A stretch of DNA of 64,000 nucleotides, taken from Neoarius graeffei. Taxonomy: Eukaryota > Chordata > Actinopteri > Siluriformes > Ariidae. The stretch lies in contig NC_083569.1 in the NCBI RefSeq assembly GCF_027579695.1, positions 71,187,149-71,251,148 on the forward strand. Direction: 5' to 3'. The position numbers were made by a program, and so were the translations under genes. The notes beneath the pieces are model-generated. The model saw only the letters and a program-made list of their open reading frames with translations, made no database searches and was not told where the DNA came from. Numbering within the stretch: position 1 is the stretch's first letter; each line of letters starts with the position of its first letter. Of this stretch, positions 40,588 to 51,204 are shown piece by piece.

Positions 40588-41780
40588 CAGAGGTGGACAA
40601 AGTACCCAACTTCTTTACTTTAGTGAAAGTACAGATCCCACTGGTCAAATGTTACTCCGATACAAGTGAAAGTTGTCCAGTCACATTTTTACTGAAGTTA
40701 AAGTAGTGAAATACTTGCTTTTAAAAATACTTAAGTATTAAAAGTACATTTTCTGTCAACCCACTGTTGTATTATTGCCACAACGCTTACAAACCCTAAC
40801 TCCTCTGAAGCAACCGACTGGATTTACTGACTAGCTTGTAGAACCTGTCGAGCTGAAACTCCACCTGATATGCTAGCAAACTCTTTTCAAACTCGAAATC
40901 ATATTGGGTAGCTAATGTTACTAGAAAAGAAAGATTTCTACATTCTGTTTATTTGGCAAGATTATGCTAAAACATATTTCTGAAAGGACTTCAGATAAGT
41001 TAACGTTATTCATGTTAGCATAACTCCATTTTTACATGCTAACTAACAGTGTCCAAGTTAACTAGCTATGTGTTAACGTTAGCCGTGGACAAGGCGATGG
41101 CAACCTGGCGGGCAAATCCATAGAAAGTCATTTGACTAACCAGACTGCATTGCTATTGCAACGTTATCGCTAGCTCTAAACGCACAGACAACTTCACTGC
41201 AAGCTTTCTCTTGGAATAAAACGTTTACAGACCTCAATATGCTTCCGCAGGTTGGACGGCGAGTTTTTGTAGGCTGTGATGTGGTTTGTTTTAGGCAAAC
41301 ATTTAAAACGAAACGAATCTTTAATCCTTTCAGAAAACTGAAACATGGGTTCTAGGTAAAGCCATGAGTGTGTGCATTCTCCAGAAGAACCGCCTCCTTC
41401 CATTCTGCCATCAACTGATCATGTTCAAATAATGCTGCGGAGAAATCATTGATCTTAATTTTATACAGTCTATGGACATGACGTGACCCTAGTGATTACT
41501 GACAGACTGTCTCAGTGTCACCTGCGAAAAAACCAATCACATTTTAGAAAAGAAAAGAAAAAAACATCCACTTTCAAAGCTGCTTCGTAGTAACAAGTAA
41601 CGAGGACCTTGATAGAAATGTAGTGGAGTAAAAAGTACGATATTTGTCTTTCAAATGTAGTGAAGTTAAAGTCATAAATTTCCAAAAAAAAAAAAAAACA
41701 CTCAAGTAAAGTACAGATACTCAAAGAGTGTGCTTAAGTACAGTACTCAAGTAAATGTACTTCGTTACCGTCCACCTCTG
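40588..41780 (-). mobile_element. hAT element, internally deleted
   Basis: Ends CAGAGGTGGACAAAGTAC and complement GTCCACCTCTG, with direct repeats TATCTCAG (40580-40587) and GATCTCAG (41781-41788), an 8-bp duplication with one mismatch. A minus frame, 41403-41194, has FRFKCLPKTNHITAYKNSPS, then NLRKHIEVC, resembling a BED finger of a hAT transposase. Nothing catalytic remains. Confidence 0.8.
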
Positions 41781-42065
41781 GATCTCAGTGATTTCGACCG
41801 TGGCATGGATATTGGTGTAAAAGGCTGGTAAAAGTATTTCAGAAACTACTGATCTCCGGAGATAGTTACATGAAGCAGTCTCTAAAGTAAATATCCAGTG
41901 AGTGGAAGTTCTGAAGATGGGAACACCTCAGTCTTGTCAGAGGTCAGAGGAAAATGGCCAGACTGATTCAAAATGACAGGAAGGTTACAGTAACTCAAAT
42001 GACCTCTCTTTACAACCATGGTGAACAGAAAAGCATCTCAGAATGCACAACACACTGAACCTTAA

Positions 42066-42710
42066 AGTGCCATTCCACCATTGGATGTATTCTTTGGCAT
42101 AAAATACAATATATTTTATGACAACATGACTAGACAGAGAAATCTTTTAGCTTCAAAATGATATATCAGACATAATTTTTTGACAACGACAAGTATATTA
42201 ATTTTGCGACCAAAGTCACCTACCCTTTTAATTTCCGCGCGGTAGTGAAACGTGATGTCATCGGCAGGTTCCCCTTCTTGTGTACCACGTGTCGGTCTAT
42301 TTTTAGACCAGGAAACCCCCAAAGTGAGAGAGTCATTTCTCCTCGTATATGGGGGCCAAAAAAATTGCGAAAAATTTTGAGTTTAATCTTTCAGTTAGCT
42401 AGATTTATTGGTATTAGCTAGATTTATTGGTATTATTTTTATCGCGTTCTATCCGCCATTGCTGATATGTGCCACGTCACATGTCACGTGGTACACAAAA
42501 AGGGGAACCTACCGATGACATCACGCGCGGAAATTAAAAGGGTAGGTGACTTTGGTGGCAAAATTAATATACTTGTCATTGTCAAAAAATTATGTTTGAT
42601 ATATCATTTTGAAGCTAAAAGATTTCTCTATCTAGTGATACCATTTACATATGTTGTCAAAATATATTGTATTTTATGCCAAAGAATACATCCAATGGTG
42701 GAATGGCACT
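42066..42710. mobile_element. TTAA-flanked foldback MITE, 645 bp
   Basis: Nearly the whole element is an inverted repeat: AGTGCCATTCCACCATTGGA and complement at the ends, continuing through CAAAGTCACCTACCCTTTTA. The loop, about 42290-42470, has a doubled TTAGCTAGATTTATTGGTAT. Perfect TTAA at 42062-42065 and 42711-42714. Confidence 0.9.
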
Positions 42711-42914
42711 TTAAGGCTGATGGGCTACAAGAGCACAAGACCACATGGTATAAATATACCTGGGACCTGGAGGCTGTTAGTGCTGGGCTGCAAGAGTTCC
42801 GCCATCATGGAGGAGACAGGGCTGTCACAGCCTGATCAAGACAGAAATATCATCAATATATCAAGAGGATAAATAGTATATTGATTGCACATGACACTGA
42901 GTGTAAAGCATGTT

Positions 42915-43284
42915 TAAAGGAGCAGTTTGTAATATTTAGCACCCTCTGTTGGCTGTAAGGTGAACTGCGCTCACAGTGAACACATTGCCAATCAGTTCGG
43001 TTCCCTCCCCTAATCAACCAATGCCAGTCTTTCTGCTGAAAGTATGTTTGCCTAGTCAGTTACATTTTTTGAAGAAAAGGCACAAAGTTGATCAGTTTTG
43101 TTCAGGCCAGTGGGTGGAGCTAAATTCTGGACCAGAATAAAATGTTAACAGAAATCTAAAAAAGAAAATAGCCAGATTCACTGAATGCCAAAACTGCAAA
43201 TGATCAGTGTTTTGATAGTGATATCTGTATATGATGTGATGATTACAGGTCTAGAAAGACAAACATTACAGACTGCACCTTCAA
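42915..43284. mobile_element. MITE with AAGGWGCAGTYTGTAAT ends
   Basis: AAAGGAGCAGTTTGTAATAT at the left and CATTACAGACTGCACCTTCA at the right form imperfect inverted repeats of about 25 bp. No coding sequence. Confidence 0.7.
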
Positions 43285-43289
43285 AGTAA

Positions 43290-43363
43290 AGATGTTATTT
43301 TTATTGAAAGGCATAACAAGGCAAGTACATTATTTACTCTTTTTCTTGGTTCCTTTGCCCACG

Positions 43364-43398
<35 letters not shown>

Positions 43399-44631
43399 TA
43401 CACCCTGTTTGTACATTTTACTGTCAAGAACAAAACTCACAGCCACTTTTCCACACCATTAACACCAGCTGCCTCTATGTCCACTCACACAGGCACTCAT
43501 AGATCATCACTGCATTTTTTCTCTTCAAGTTAAGGTGATAGTGTAAGGTTTTGTGCAGCCTTATGACAATGGTACCTATATAACATTTGTTATAACTATC
43601 ATTGGTAACTCAATTATCCCTCCAAGTGGGACTTTCCCACAATTCAGACAGCTTGGAGAGGTATATCACTCCAGAGCAAGGGAAAAGCTATTATCCGTAT
43701 CCTCCAAAACCTTCACATGATACTAAATTTGGCAAAGCTTGCAGGACATAAATAATACAAGCTATTGGTGGAAGTGCTCCACCTTAATGTCTCTCACTGC
43801 CCATCTTCCATTTTCCCGTTCATATCTACAACAAACCCACAACAACAATCCCACCTTCTGGCTCCAAATGTCCATTCAAGAAATTATACAGTACTGAAAA
43901 CTAATCACACAGCTCCCATTACTGTAATTCCTATTGTTCATTGAGTTTCTCTGCACTGCACATTTGAGTACTGCTCTAACACACCTGATCCAGCCCACCA
44001 ACTCATACACAACTCTTGCAGAATTTTAGTGTATTGCATAGAGAGAGTAACAGTTTCTCTTCTGAACCCAGTGGATGCTTTAGAGAATGAAAGTGCCCGG
44101 TTACTACAGGACCAGTAATGCAAAACACTACTGCACTATCCAACAACCAGTCTTTGCTATAGAATATCAACCAACTCACCCCTGTGCTGATGGACCAATT
44201 CGCTTGTTTTGTGACCAAACACTTGATCTGTTTCAATGAAGAAAAAGGAAAAAAAAAGCCAGAGCCACAGAAAATATTTTGTGATGCTTCTGAAGTTCTA
44301 GAATGATTAAATGTCCAGCTGGAGATGTCAAGACGTCAGATAGAGTAAAGGCACAATTAGAGAGTGCACAAAGTTTGAGTTGGAGGAAAAAATCCAAACA
44401 CTTCACAGTCAACAGTCCACAGTAGAGAATTCCCTTTCACTCCTTTGCCGTGTGTTCGCTCCTGTGTCTGTATCCAGGCATTCAATCCCTCAACTGCACA
44501 CTGGAATGTCAGAGAGGAAAGGGTGATAGAGAAGGAGCCACACATACATTTTATTTGGCTCTGGAGGCTCTCAGTGCAGAAGTGAGGGGAGGGGAGGGGA
44601 GAGTGACTTCATAGGGGATCATATTCAATGA

Positions 44632-44671
<40 letters not shown>

Positions 44672-45275
44672 AGGGAGGAGAGAGTTTAGAATGGCAATAC
44701 AGAGTGATTAAGTCATCTGCTCTCCTTTTCCTCTTCTTCCTCCCTCCACACCCCCTGCATTAGATCCTCTGTTTTTCCTCCCATCCCAGCTCGCCCTGTC
44801 TTACCTCGACTTTCTTCCTGTCTTCTCTTCACTCTCTTTCATCTTTTTGTCCTCTTCACTTCCTCATCCTAGCCCATCTGTTTCTTTCTCCATATTACTG
44901 AGTGTCATACTGCAGTTTTGCAATTGTACAGCCTTCGGCATTATAACAATGTACTGAGTTTGACTGTCCCATTTGTGGTCAAAATGGCTCAAAAGACTTT
45001 TTTTGGGGTGACATTATACATAAACATTTATTAGTTGTATTGTCTATCAGCTCTAGAGTGCCAAAATATGTGCTGTAACTTTAGAATAATGCAAATAGTA
45101 TGAAAATGCAATAATTTAGCATAGCTGAAATTGTACTGAATGTTACTGTACCCACTACATATTAGCTTATTAGGCCATGCTTGGATAAAAGCATCTGCCA
45201 AATGAACAATGTCAAGTTCATAAATGTAAATGTTAAGTTTAAGGCGTAATGCAGCTGATGAGGAAAAATTGTTTT
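43290..45275. other. No recognised gene or element
   Basis: Contains (GA)n at 43368-43396 and (GT)n at about 44634-44670, and a pyrimidine-rich stretch 44718-44900. A possible upstream hspa12b exon was searched for here without success. Confidence 0.45.
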
Positions 45276-45276
45276 G

Positions 45277-45317
<41 letters not shown>

Positions 45318-45681
45318 GGCGGCACGGTCGTGTAGTGGTTAGCACTGCCGCCTCACAGCAAGAAGGTCTTGGGTTTGAGCCCAGTGGCCGACGAGGGCCT
45401 TTCTGTGTGGAGTTTGCATGTTCTCCCCGTGTCTGCGTGGGTTTCCTCCGGATGCTCCAGTTTCCCCTACAGTTCAAAGACATGCAGGTTAGGCTAATTG
45501 GTGGCTCTAAATTGACCGTAGGTGTGAATGTAAGTGTGAATGGTTGTTTGTCTCTATGTGTCAGCCCTGTGATGACCTGACGACTTGTCCAGGGTGTACT
45601 CTTGCCCATTGTCAGCTGGGATAGGCTCCAGCTTGCCTGCAACCCTGTAGGACAGGATAAGCGGTTACAGATAATGGATGG

Positions 45682-45685
<4 letters not shown>
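45318..45685 (+). mobile_element. SINE inside a (TAA)n tract
   Basis: Complete SINE with GGCGGCACGGTCGTGTAGTG head and ATAATGGATGGATAATAA tail. TAA repeats at 45279-45317 and 45684-45713 surround it, so it inserted into, or copied, the 3' microsatellite of the neighbouring RTE LINE. Confidence 0.92.
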
Positions 45686-45713
<28 letters not shown>

Positions 45714-48700
45714 CTCGTCTCGTCTCATTTTCATCCGCTTATCCGGGGCCAGGTTGCGGAAGCAGCAGTCTGAGCATGGAAGCCCAAACTTCCCTTTCCC
45801 CAGACACCTCGGCCAGCTCCTTGGGAAGAACACTGAGGCGTTCCCAGGCCAGCTGAGAGACATAGTCCCTCCAGTGTGTCCTGGGTCTTTCCTGGGGCTT
45901 CCTCCCAGGGGGACATGCCTGGAACACCTCCCCAGGGAGGCGTCCAGGAGGCATCCAAAAGAGATGCCCAAGCCACCTCAGCTGATTCCTCTCGATGTGG
46001 AGGAGCAGCGGCTCTACTCCGAGCTCCTCCCGAGTGACTGTGCTTCTCACCCATCTCTAAGGGAGCGCCCAGCCACCCTGCGAAGGAAACTCATTTTGGC
46101 CGCTTGTATCCGCGATCTTGTTCTTCCGGTCATTACCCAAAGCTCATGACCATAGGTGAGAGTCGGAACGTAGATCGACCGGTAAATCGAGAGTTTTGCC
46201 TTTTGGCTCAGCTCCTTCTTCACCACGACAGACCAGTAAAGCGACCACATCACTGCAGAGGCTGCACCAATCCGCCTGTCGATCTCATGCTCTATCCTTC
46301 CCTCACTCGTGAACAAGATCCCGAGATACTTAAACTCCTCCACTTGAGGCAGGACTTCTCCACCAACCTGGAGAGGGCAAGCCACCCTTTTCTGGTTGAG
46401 AACAATGGCCTCAGACTTGGAGGTGCTGATTCTCATCCCAGCTGCTTCACACTTGACTGCAAACCGCCCCAGTGCATGCTGAAGGTCCTGGTTTGAAGAA
46501 GCCAACAGGACAACATCATCTGCAAAAAGCAGAGATGAAATCCTGTGGTTCCCAAACAGTATTCCTTCCGGCCCCTGGCTGTGCCTAGAAATTCTGTCCA
46601 TAAAAATTATGAACAGAACCGGTGACAAAGGGCAGCCCTGCCGGAGTCCAACATGCACTGGGAACAGGTCTGACTTACTGCCGGCAATGCAATCCAGACT
46701 CCTGCTCCGCTCATACAGGGACCAGACAGCCCTTAGCAAAGAGCCCCGAACCCCATACTCCTGAAGCACCCCCCACAGAATACCATGAGGGACATGGTTG
46801 AATGCCTTCTCCAGATCCACAAAGCACATGTGGACTGGTTGGGCAAACTCCCATGAACCCTCGAGCACCCTATGAAGGGTATAGAGCTGGTCCAGTGTTC
46901 TGCGACCAGGACGAAAACCGCATTGTTCCTCCTGGATCCGAGGTTCGACTATTGGCCGAATTCTCCTCTCCAGTACCCTGGAGTAAACCTTCCCTGGGAG
47001 ACTGAGAAGTGTGATTCCCCTATAATTGGAGCACACTCTCTGGTCCCCTTTCTTAAAAAGAAAGTCTGCCACCCCAGTCTGCCACCCCAGAGGCACTGTC
47101 CCCGACCGCCACGTGATGTTGCAGAGGCATGTCAGCCAAGACAGCCCCACAACATCCAGAGACTTGAGATACTCAGGGCAGATCTCATCCAGCCCCGGTG
47201 CCTTGCCACCGAGGAGCTTGCAAACCACCTCAGTAACTTCGGCTTGGGTAATGGACGAGTCCACCTCTGAATTATCAGCCTCCGCTTTCTCAATGGAAGA
47301 TGTGATGGTGGGATTGAGGAGATCCTCGAAGTATTCCTTCCACCTCCCAACAATGTCCCCAGTCGAAGTCAACAGCTCCCCACCCGCACTGTAAACAGTG
47401 TTGGCAGAGTACTGCTTCCCCCTTCTGAGGCGCCGGATGGTTTGCCAGAATTTCTTCAAGGCCAACCGATAATCCTCCTCCATGGCCTCACCGAACTCCT
47501 CCCAGTTCAGAGTTTTTGCCTCCTCAACTGCCCGAGCTGCGGTATGTCTGGCCTGCCGATACCCGTCAGCTGTCTCAGGAGTCCTGGAGGCCAACATGGC
47601 CCGATAGGACTCCTTCTTCAGCTTGACGGCATCCCTTACTTCCAGTGTCCACCACCGGGTTCGGGGATTGCCACCACGACAGGCACTGGAGACCTTGCAG
47701 CCACAGCTCCGAGCAGCCGCATCTACAATGGAGGTAGAGAACATGGTCCACTCAGACTCAATGTCCCCCACCTCCATTGGAAGCTGGGAGAAGCTCTCCC
47801 AGAGGTGGGAGTTAAAGACCTCCCTGACAGAGTGCTTGGCCAGACGTTCCCAGCAGATCCTCACCATACGTTTGGGCCTGCCAGGTCTGTCCAGCATCCT
47901 CCTCTGCCAGCAGATCCAACTCACCACCAGGTGGTGATCAGTTGACAGCTCAGCCCCTCTCTTCACCCGAGTGTCCAAGACAGAGATCAGATGAAACGAC
48001 AACAAAGTCGACCATCGACCTCCGACCTAAGGTGTCCTGGTGCCACGTGCATTTATGGACACCCCTATGCTCGAACATGGTGTTCATTATGGACAAACTA
48101 TGACTAGCACAGAAGTCCAATAACAAAACATCACTCGGCTTCAGATCAGGGAGGCTGTTCCTCTCAATCACGCCCCTCCAGGTGTCACTGTCATCGTCCA
48201 CGTGAGAGTTGAAGTCCCCCAGTAGAACAATGGAGTCCCCAGTCTGAGCACCTCTCAGTACCTCTCCCAGGGACTCCAAGAAGGCCGGATACTCTATACT
48301 GCTATTTGACCAGTAGGCACAAACAACAGCAAGAGCCATCTCCCCGATCTGAAGGCGCAGAGAGGCGACCCTCTCGTTCACTGGGGTAAACTCCAACACA
48401 TGGCGGCTGAGCTGGGGAGCTATAAGCAAGCCCACACCAGCCCGCCGCCGCTCACCATGGGCGACTCCAGAGAAGTGAAGAGTCCAGCCCCTCTCGAGGT
48501 GCTGGGTTCCAGAGCCCAAGCTGTGCGTGGAGGTGAGCCAGACTATATCTAGCCGGTACCTCTCAATCACCCGCACAAGCTCAGGCTCTTTCCCCCTCAG
48601 TGAAGTGACATTCCATGTCCCAACAGCTAGCCGCAGTGTTTGGGGATCAGGTCGTTGAGGCTCCTGCCTTCGACTGCCACCCAATCCACACTGCACCGGC

Positions 48701-49015
48701 CTCCTACGGCTACCTCTGTGGGTGGTGAACCCACAGGAGGTCGGGCCCACGTCACCGCTTCGGGCTGAGCCCGGCCGGGCCCCGTGGGCAAAGGCCCGGC
48801 CACCAAGCACTCACATACGAGCCCCAACCCCGGGCGTGGCTCCAGGGTGGGGCCCTGGCTGCGCCATACCGGGCGACGTCACGGTCCTTGATCTATTATT
48901 ATCCATAAGGGTTTTGGTGAACTGCTCTTGGTCTGGCCTGTCACCTAGGACCTGTCTGCCTTGGGAGACCCTAACAGGGGTGTAATGCCCCCAACAACAC
49001 AGCTCTTAGGATCAT
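45714..49015 (-). mobile_element. RTE-type LINE (Rex3/Expander-like), nearly full length
   Basis: Minus strand, GC-rich, 3.3 kb. It has an apurinic endonuclease domain (48810-47950), reverse transcriptase (48005-46047) and a C-terminal region (46050-45739), then a short tail ending AAAATGAGACGAGACGAG and a TTA repeat at 45713-45684. (TAA)n also lies at its 5' side (49029-49062). Only two frameshifts were seen, so it is young. Confidence 0.85.
45739..48810 (-). pseudogene. RTE LINE polyprotein: endonuclease and reverse transcriptase, two frameshifts
   Basis: The 5' frame has AVGTWNVTSLRGKEPELVRV, LLGDFNSHVDDDSD and GRRSMVDFVVVSSDL of an APE-type endonuclease. A shift near 47990 moves into the 652-residue frame, with SNYRGITLLSLPGKVYSRVL, CFVDLEKAFNHVPHGILWGV (motif A; the family usually has D where N is here), GLRQGCPLSPVLFIIFMDRI and LLFADDVVLLASS (FADD catalytic). 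A one-base loss at about 46050 shifts to the last part, with TREELGVEPLLLHIERNQLR and WASMLRLLLPQPGPG. The frame is otherwise open for over 1000 codons. Confidence 0.88.
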
Positions 49016-49025
49016 TCAATAATAT

Positions 49026-49028
<3 letters not shown>

Positions 49029-49062
<34 letters not shown>

Positions 49063-49115
49063 GTTAAACTTGTATAACGCCTTCCCCATACCCAAGGTCG
49101 CTTTACAATTGGGGG
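49029..49115. repeat. (TAA)n followed by a common fish repeat end
   Basis: TAA repeat to about 49062, then AAACTTGTATAACGCCTTCC and GCTTTACAATTGG, a worn form of the TTGTATAGCGCTTTT repeat present in better state at 62142 and 62341. Confidence 0.6.
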
Positions 49116-49119
49116 GAAT

Positions 49120-49600
49120 GACCGTGTCCCTACCTATTAGGCCCTACCTGTAAATTTCCCTTATTGTCATTTAAGTGTATGTGAGTGCCTATATACACAG
49201 AAATATACATACATAGTCTTGTTGTTTGGTACAGGGACGGAGACAGAATAGTATAAATGAGACTTTATTTGGACACTTGTCTCTCATGCTATATCCTAGA
49301 AGCCCCATAGATCATGTCTATACACAAACACCAACACATATACAGTACATACAGTCCTTATTACTATTTGAAAGTAAGTCTTGACAGTGTGCTGGAAGAA
49401 TGTCTCAGGCTTATACACAGACACACACTTTAGCACAATAAAAGGTCTCTGTGATTTGCACATTCCCAGTTTTGCCCCATTTCAAAATCAGTTTATTTTG
49501 CCCAAGTCTGGAGGTCATTACTATTGCCATCAGAAGAGGCCCAGGTAAGGGCAGTCATGCAAACCACTCTTACACTCTTTTTCAACCACATCCAGACAGT
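49120..49600. other. No recognised element
   Basis: AT-rich, without clear repeats or reading frames. Confidence 0.4.
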
Positions 49601-49609
49601 ATATGTATA

Positions 49610-50170
49610 CAGTACCAGTCAAAAGTTTGGACACTCATTACTGTAACACTGTATGTATATGTATATCTGAAAACATTTCATTGCTCTTGTTATTTTGACC
49701 AGTTGTCATTTTCTGCAATTAGACACTCAAAGTGACAATATTTTTATGGGAAATTTGGAAACAAAAATGTTCATGTTCCTCAAACACATACCTATAAAGA
49801 GTAAAACCAGAGAAACTGATAATTTTGCAGTGGTCTCTTAATTTTTTTTCCATGTCCCAGTTAGTGAAGAGTTGTTTTCGCCCTCTGCCAGTCTCTAACT
49901 TTGCTGTCCCCAAAGTCTGCTGCTGAACCTTGTTCTTATGAACAGCTGTCTTTGAAATTTTCAGGATGGAAGCACCCTGAAGCTCACTGCATCCCTCTGT
50001 CAGTAAAGCCAGACAGTTTCTCAAACAAAACTTCTCTTTTTAACTCTTTTGGCATGATAAACAGATATTTTTGTCAACCAAATATATTTAAGACACTACT
50101 GTTTTTACCATCCAAACCGGTCCGATTGCAAGAGGATAGTGATGACCACAGCAGGGTTTTTATACTTTTT
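49610..50170 (-). mobile_element. Tc1-like relic, left end only
   Basis: CAGTACCAGTCAAAAGTTTGG after TA at 49608-49609 is a familiar Tc1-like end. A minus frame, 50024-49719, with ILKISKTAVHKNKVQQQ may be a worn helix-turn-helix. The right end is not seen. Confidence 0.45.
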
Positions 50171-50289
50171 CCTCATTAAATAAGGTTTGGTTCAGGTGAT
50201 CACATAATCAGTACCTCATTAAGTAAAATGAGGTATGTTTGTGTTGGACTTCCAGCACAGACACTGGAATGAAATGGCTGCTATGCATA

Positions 50290-51200
50290 GAGATGCTGAT
50301 TTAAGGGAAAAAAAATTATATATATGTCTTCAAAAGTAATGAAATTAAATGTTTCTGCATTTAAAAAAATGTCATACAGATCAGTAAGCAGTAATGCATG
50401 AAAAAAGTCAATGTTTGGTGCGACGACCCTTCGCTTTAAAAAAAATGAGCAGTCTCAGGTACAGTTAGTGCAATTTCATAAGGAACTGAGCTGTAAGTTT
50501 TACTGAGCATCTTCCAGAACCAGTCGCAGTTCTTCTGGAGACTTTGACTGTCTCACTTCCTTCTTATTTTTGCAGAAAAATCCAGAAACCTTCATTATGT
50601 TTTTATCTGAAATGTGGTCTGTTATGTAATATGCTCCTTTATTTACTGACATAAAACATTTTTCTGTAACATTTGATTTTGTGCTGGAAAACTAATGTTT
50701 GGTAATCTAAAGTGTTTTTGTACTGGTTCCATAATGTAGAAGTCACAAATAAAAAATCTCTAACAAAGTTTATACTAGGGCGGCACGGTGGTGTAGTGGT
50801 TAGCGCTGTCGCCTCACAGCAAGAAGGTCCTGGGTTCGAGCCCCGGGGCCGGCGAGGGCCTTTCTGTGTGGAGTTTGCATGTTCTCCCCGTGTCCGCGTG
50901 GGTTTCCTCCGGGTGCTCCGGTTTCCCCCACAGTCCAAAGACATGCAGGTTAGGTTGACTGGTGACTCTAAATTGACCGTAGGTGTGAATGTGAGTGTGA
51001 ATGGTTGTCTGTGTCTATGTGTCAGCCCTGTGATGACCTGGCGACTTGTCCAGGGTGTACCCCGCCTTTCGCCCGTAGTCAGCTGGGATAGGCTCCAGCT
51101 TGCCTGCGACCCTGTAGAAGGATAATGCGGCTAGAGATAATGAGATGAGATGAGATGAAAGTTTATACTAACAAAATAAGGTGCCTCAGACTTTTGCACA
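50290..51200. repeat. Interspersed repeat of unknown class, hosting a SINE
   Basis: CTTCAAAAGTAATGAAATTA...GTTTGGTGCGACGACCCTTC...GGTGCCTCAGACTTTTGCAC resembles the remains of another Tc1-like family (end CTGTGCAAAAGTCTGAGGCACC, complement). A SINE is inserted at 50778-51157. Confidence 0.45.
50778..51157 (+). mobile_element. SINE, full length
   Basis: GGGCGGCACGGTGGTGTAGT to GAGATGAGATGAGATG, with a perfect 13-bp duplication, AAAGTTTATACTA (50765-50777 and 51158-51170). Confidence 0.95.
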
Positions 51201-51204
51201 GTTA

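Larger units (their letters stand above)
40423..42870 (+). mobile_element. Tc1-like relic with two nested insertions
   Basis: Three segments (about 40423-40587, 41781-42065, 42711-42870) read on from one another: CTGATCACTTTAATAGGGAC, ATTTCGACCGTGGCATGGAT, AGAAAAGCATCTCAGAATGC, GCTGATGGGCTACAAGAGCA. These follow the order of a common teleost Tc1-like element. The catalytic part and right end are missing. Confidence 0.75.

Noticed and set aside
43938..44545. Minus frames around 44 kb as possible exons
   Set aside because: No family resemblance and no paired splice sites in phase.
44795..44900. Possible upstream hspa12b exon with a GAG|GTAAGA donor on the minus strand
   Set aside because: The frame needed to join the 33491 exon meets a TGA within 15 codons and has no ATG after it. 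The sequence is simple purine-rich. A non-coding first exon cannot be excluded.
45754..47945. Plus-strand frames of 100-167 residues over the RTE LINE
   Set aside because: They are antisense shadows of the GC-rich reverse transcriptase frame.
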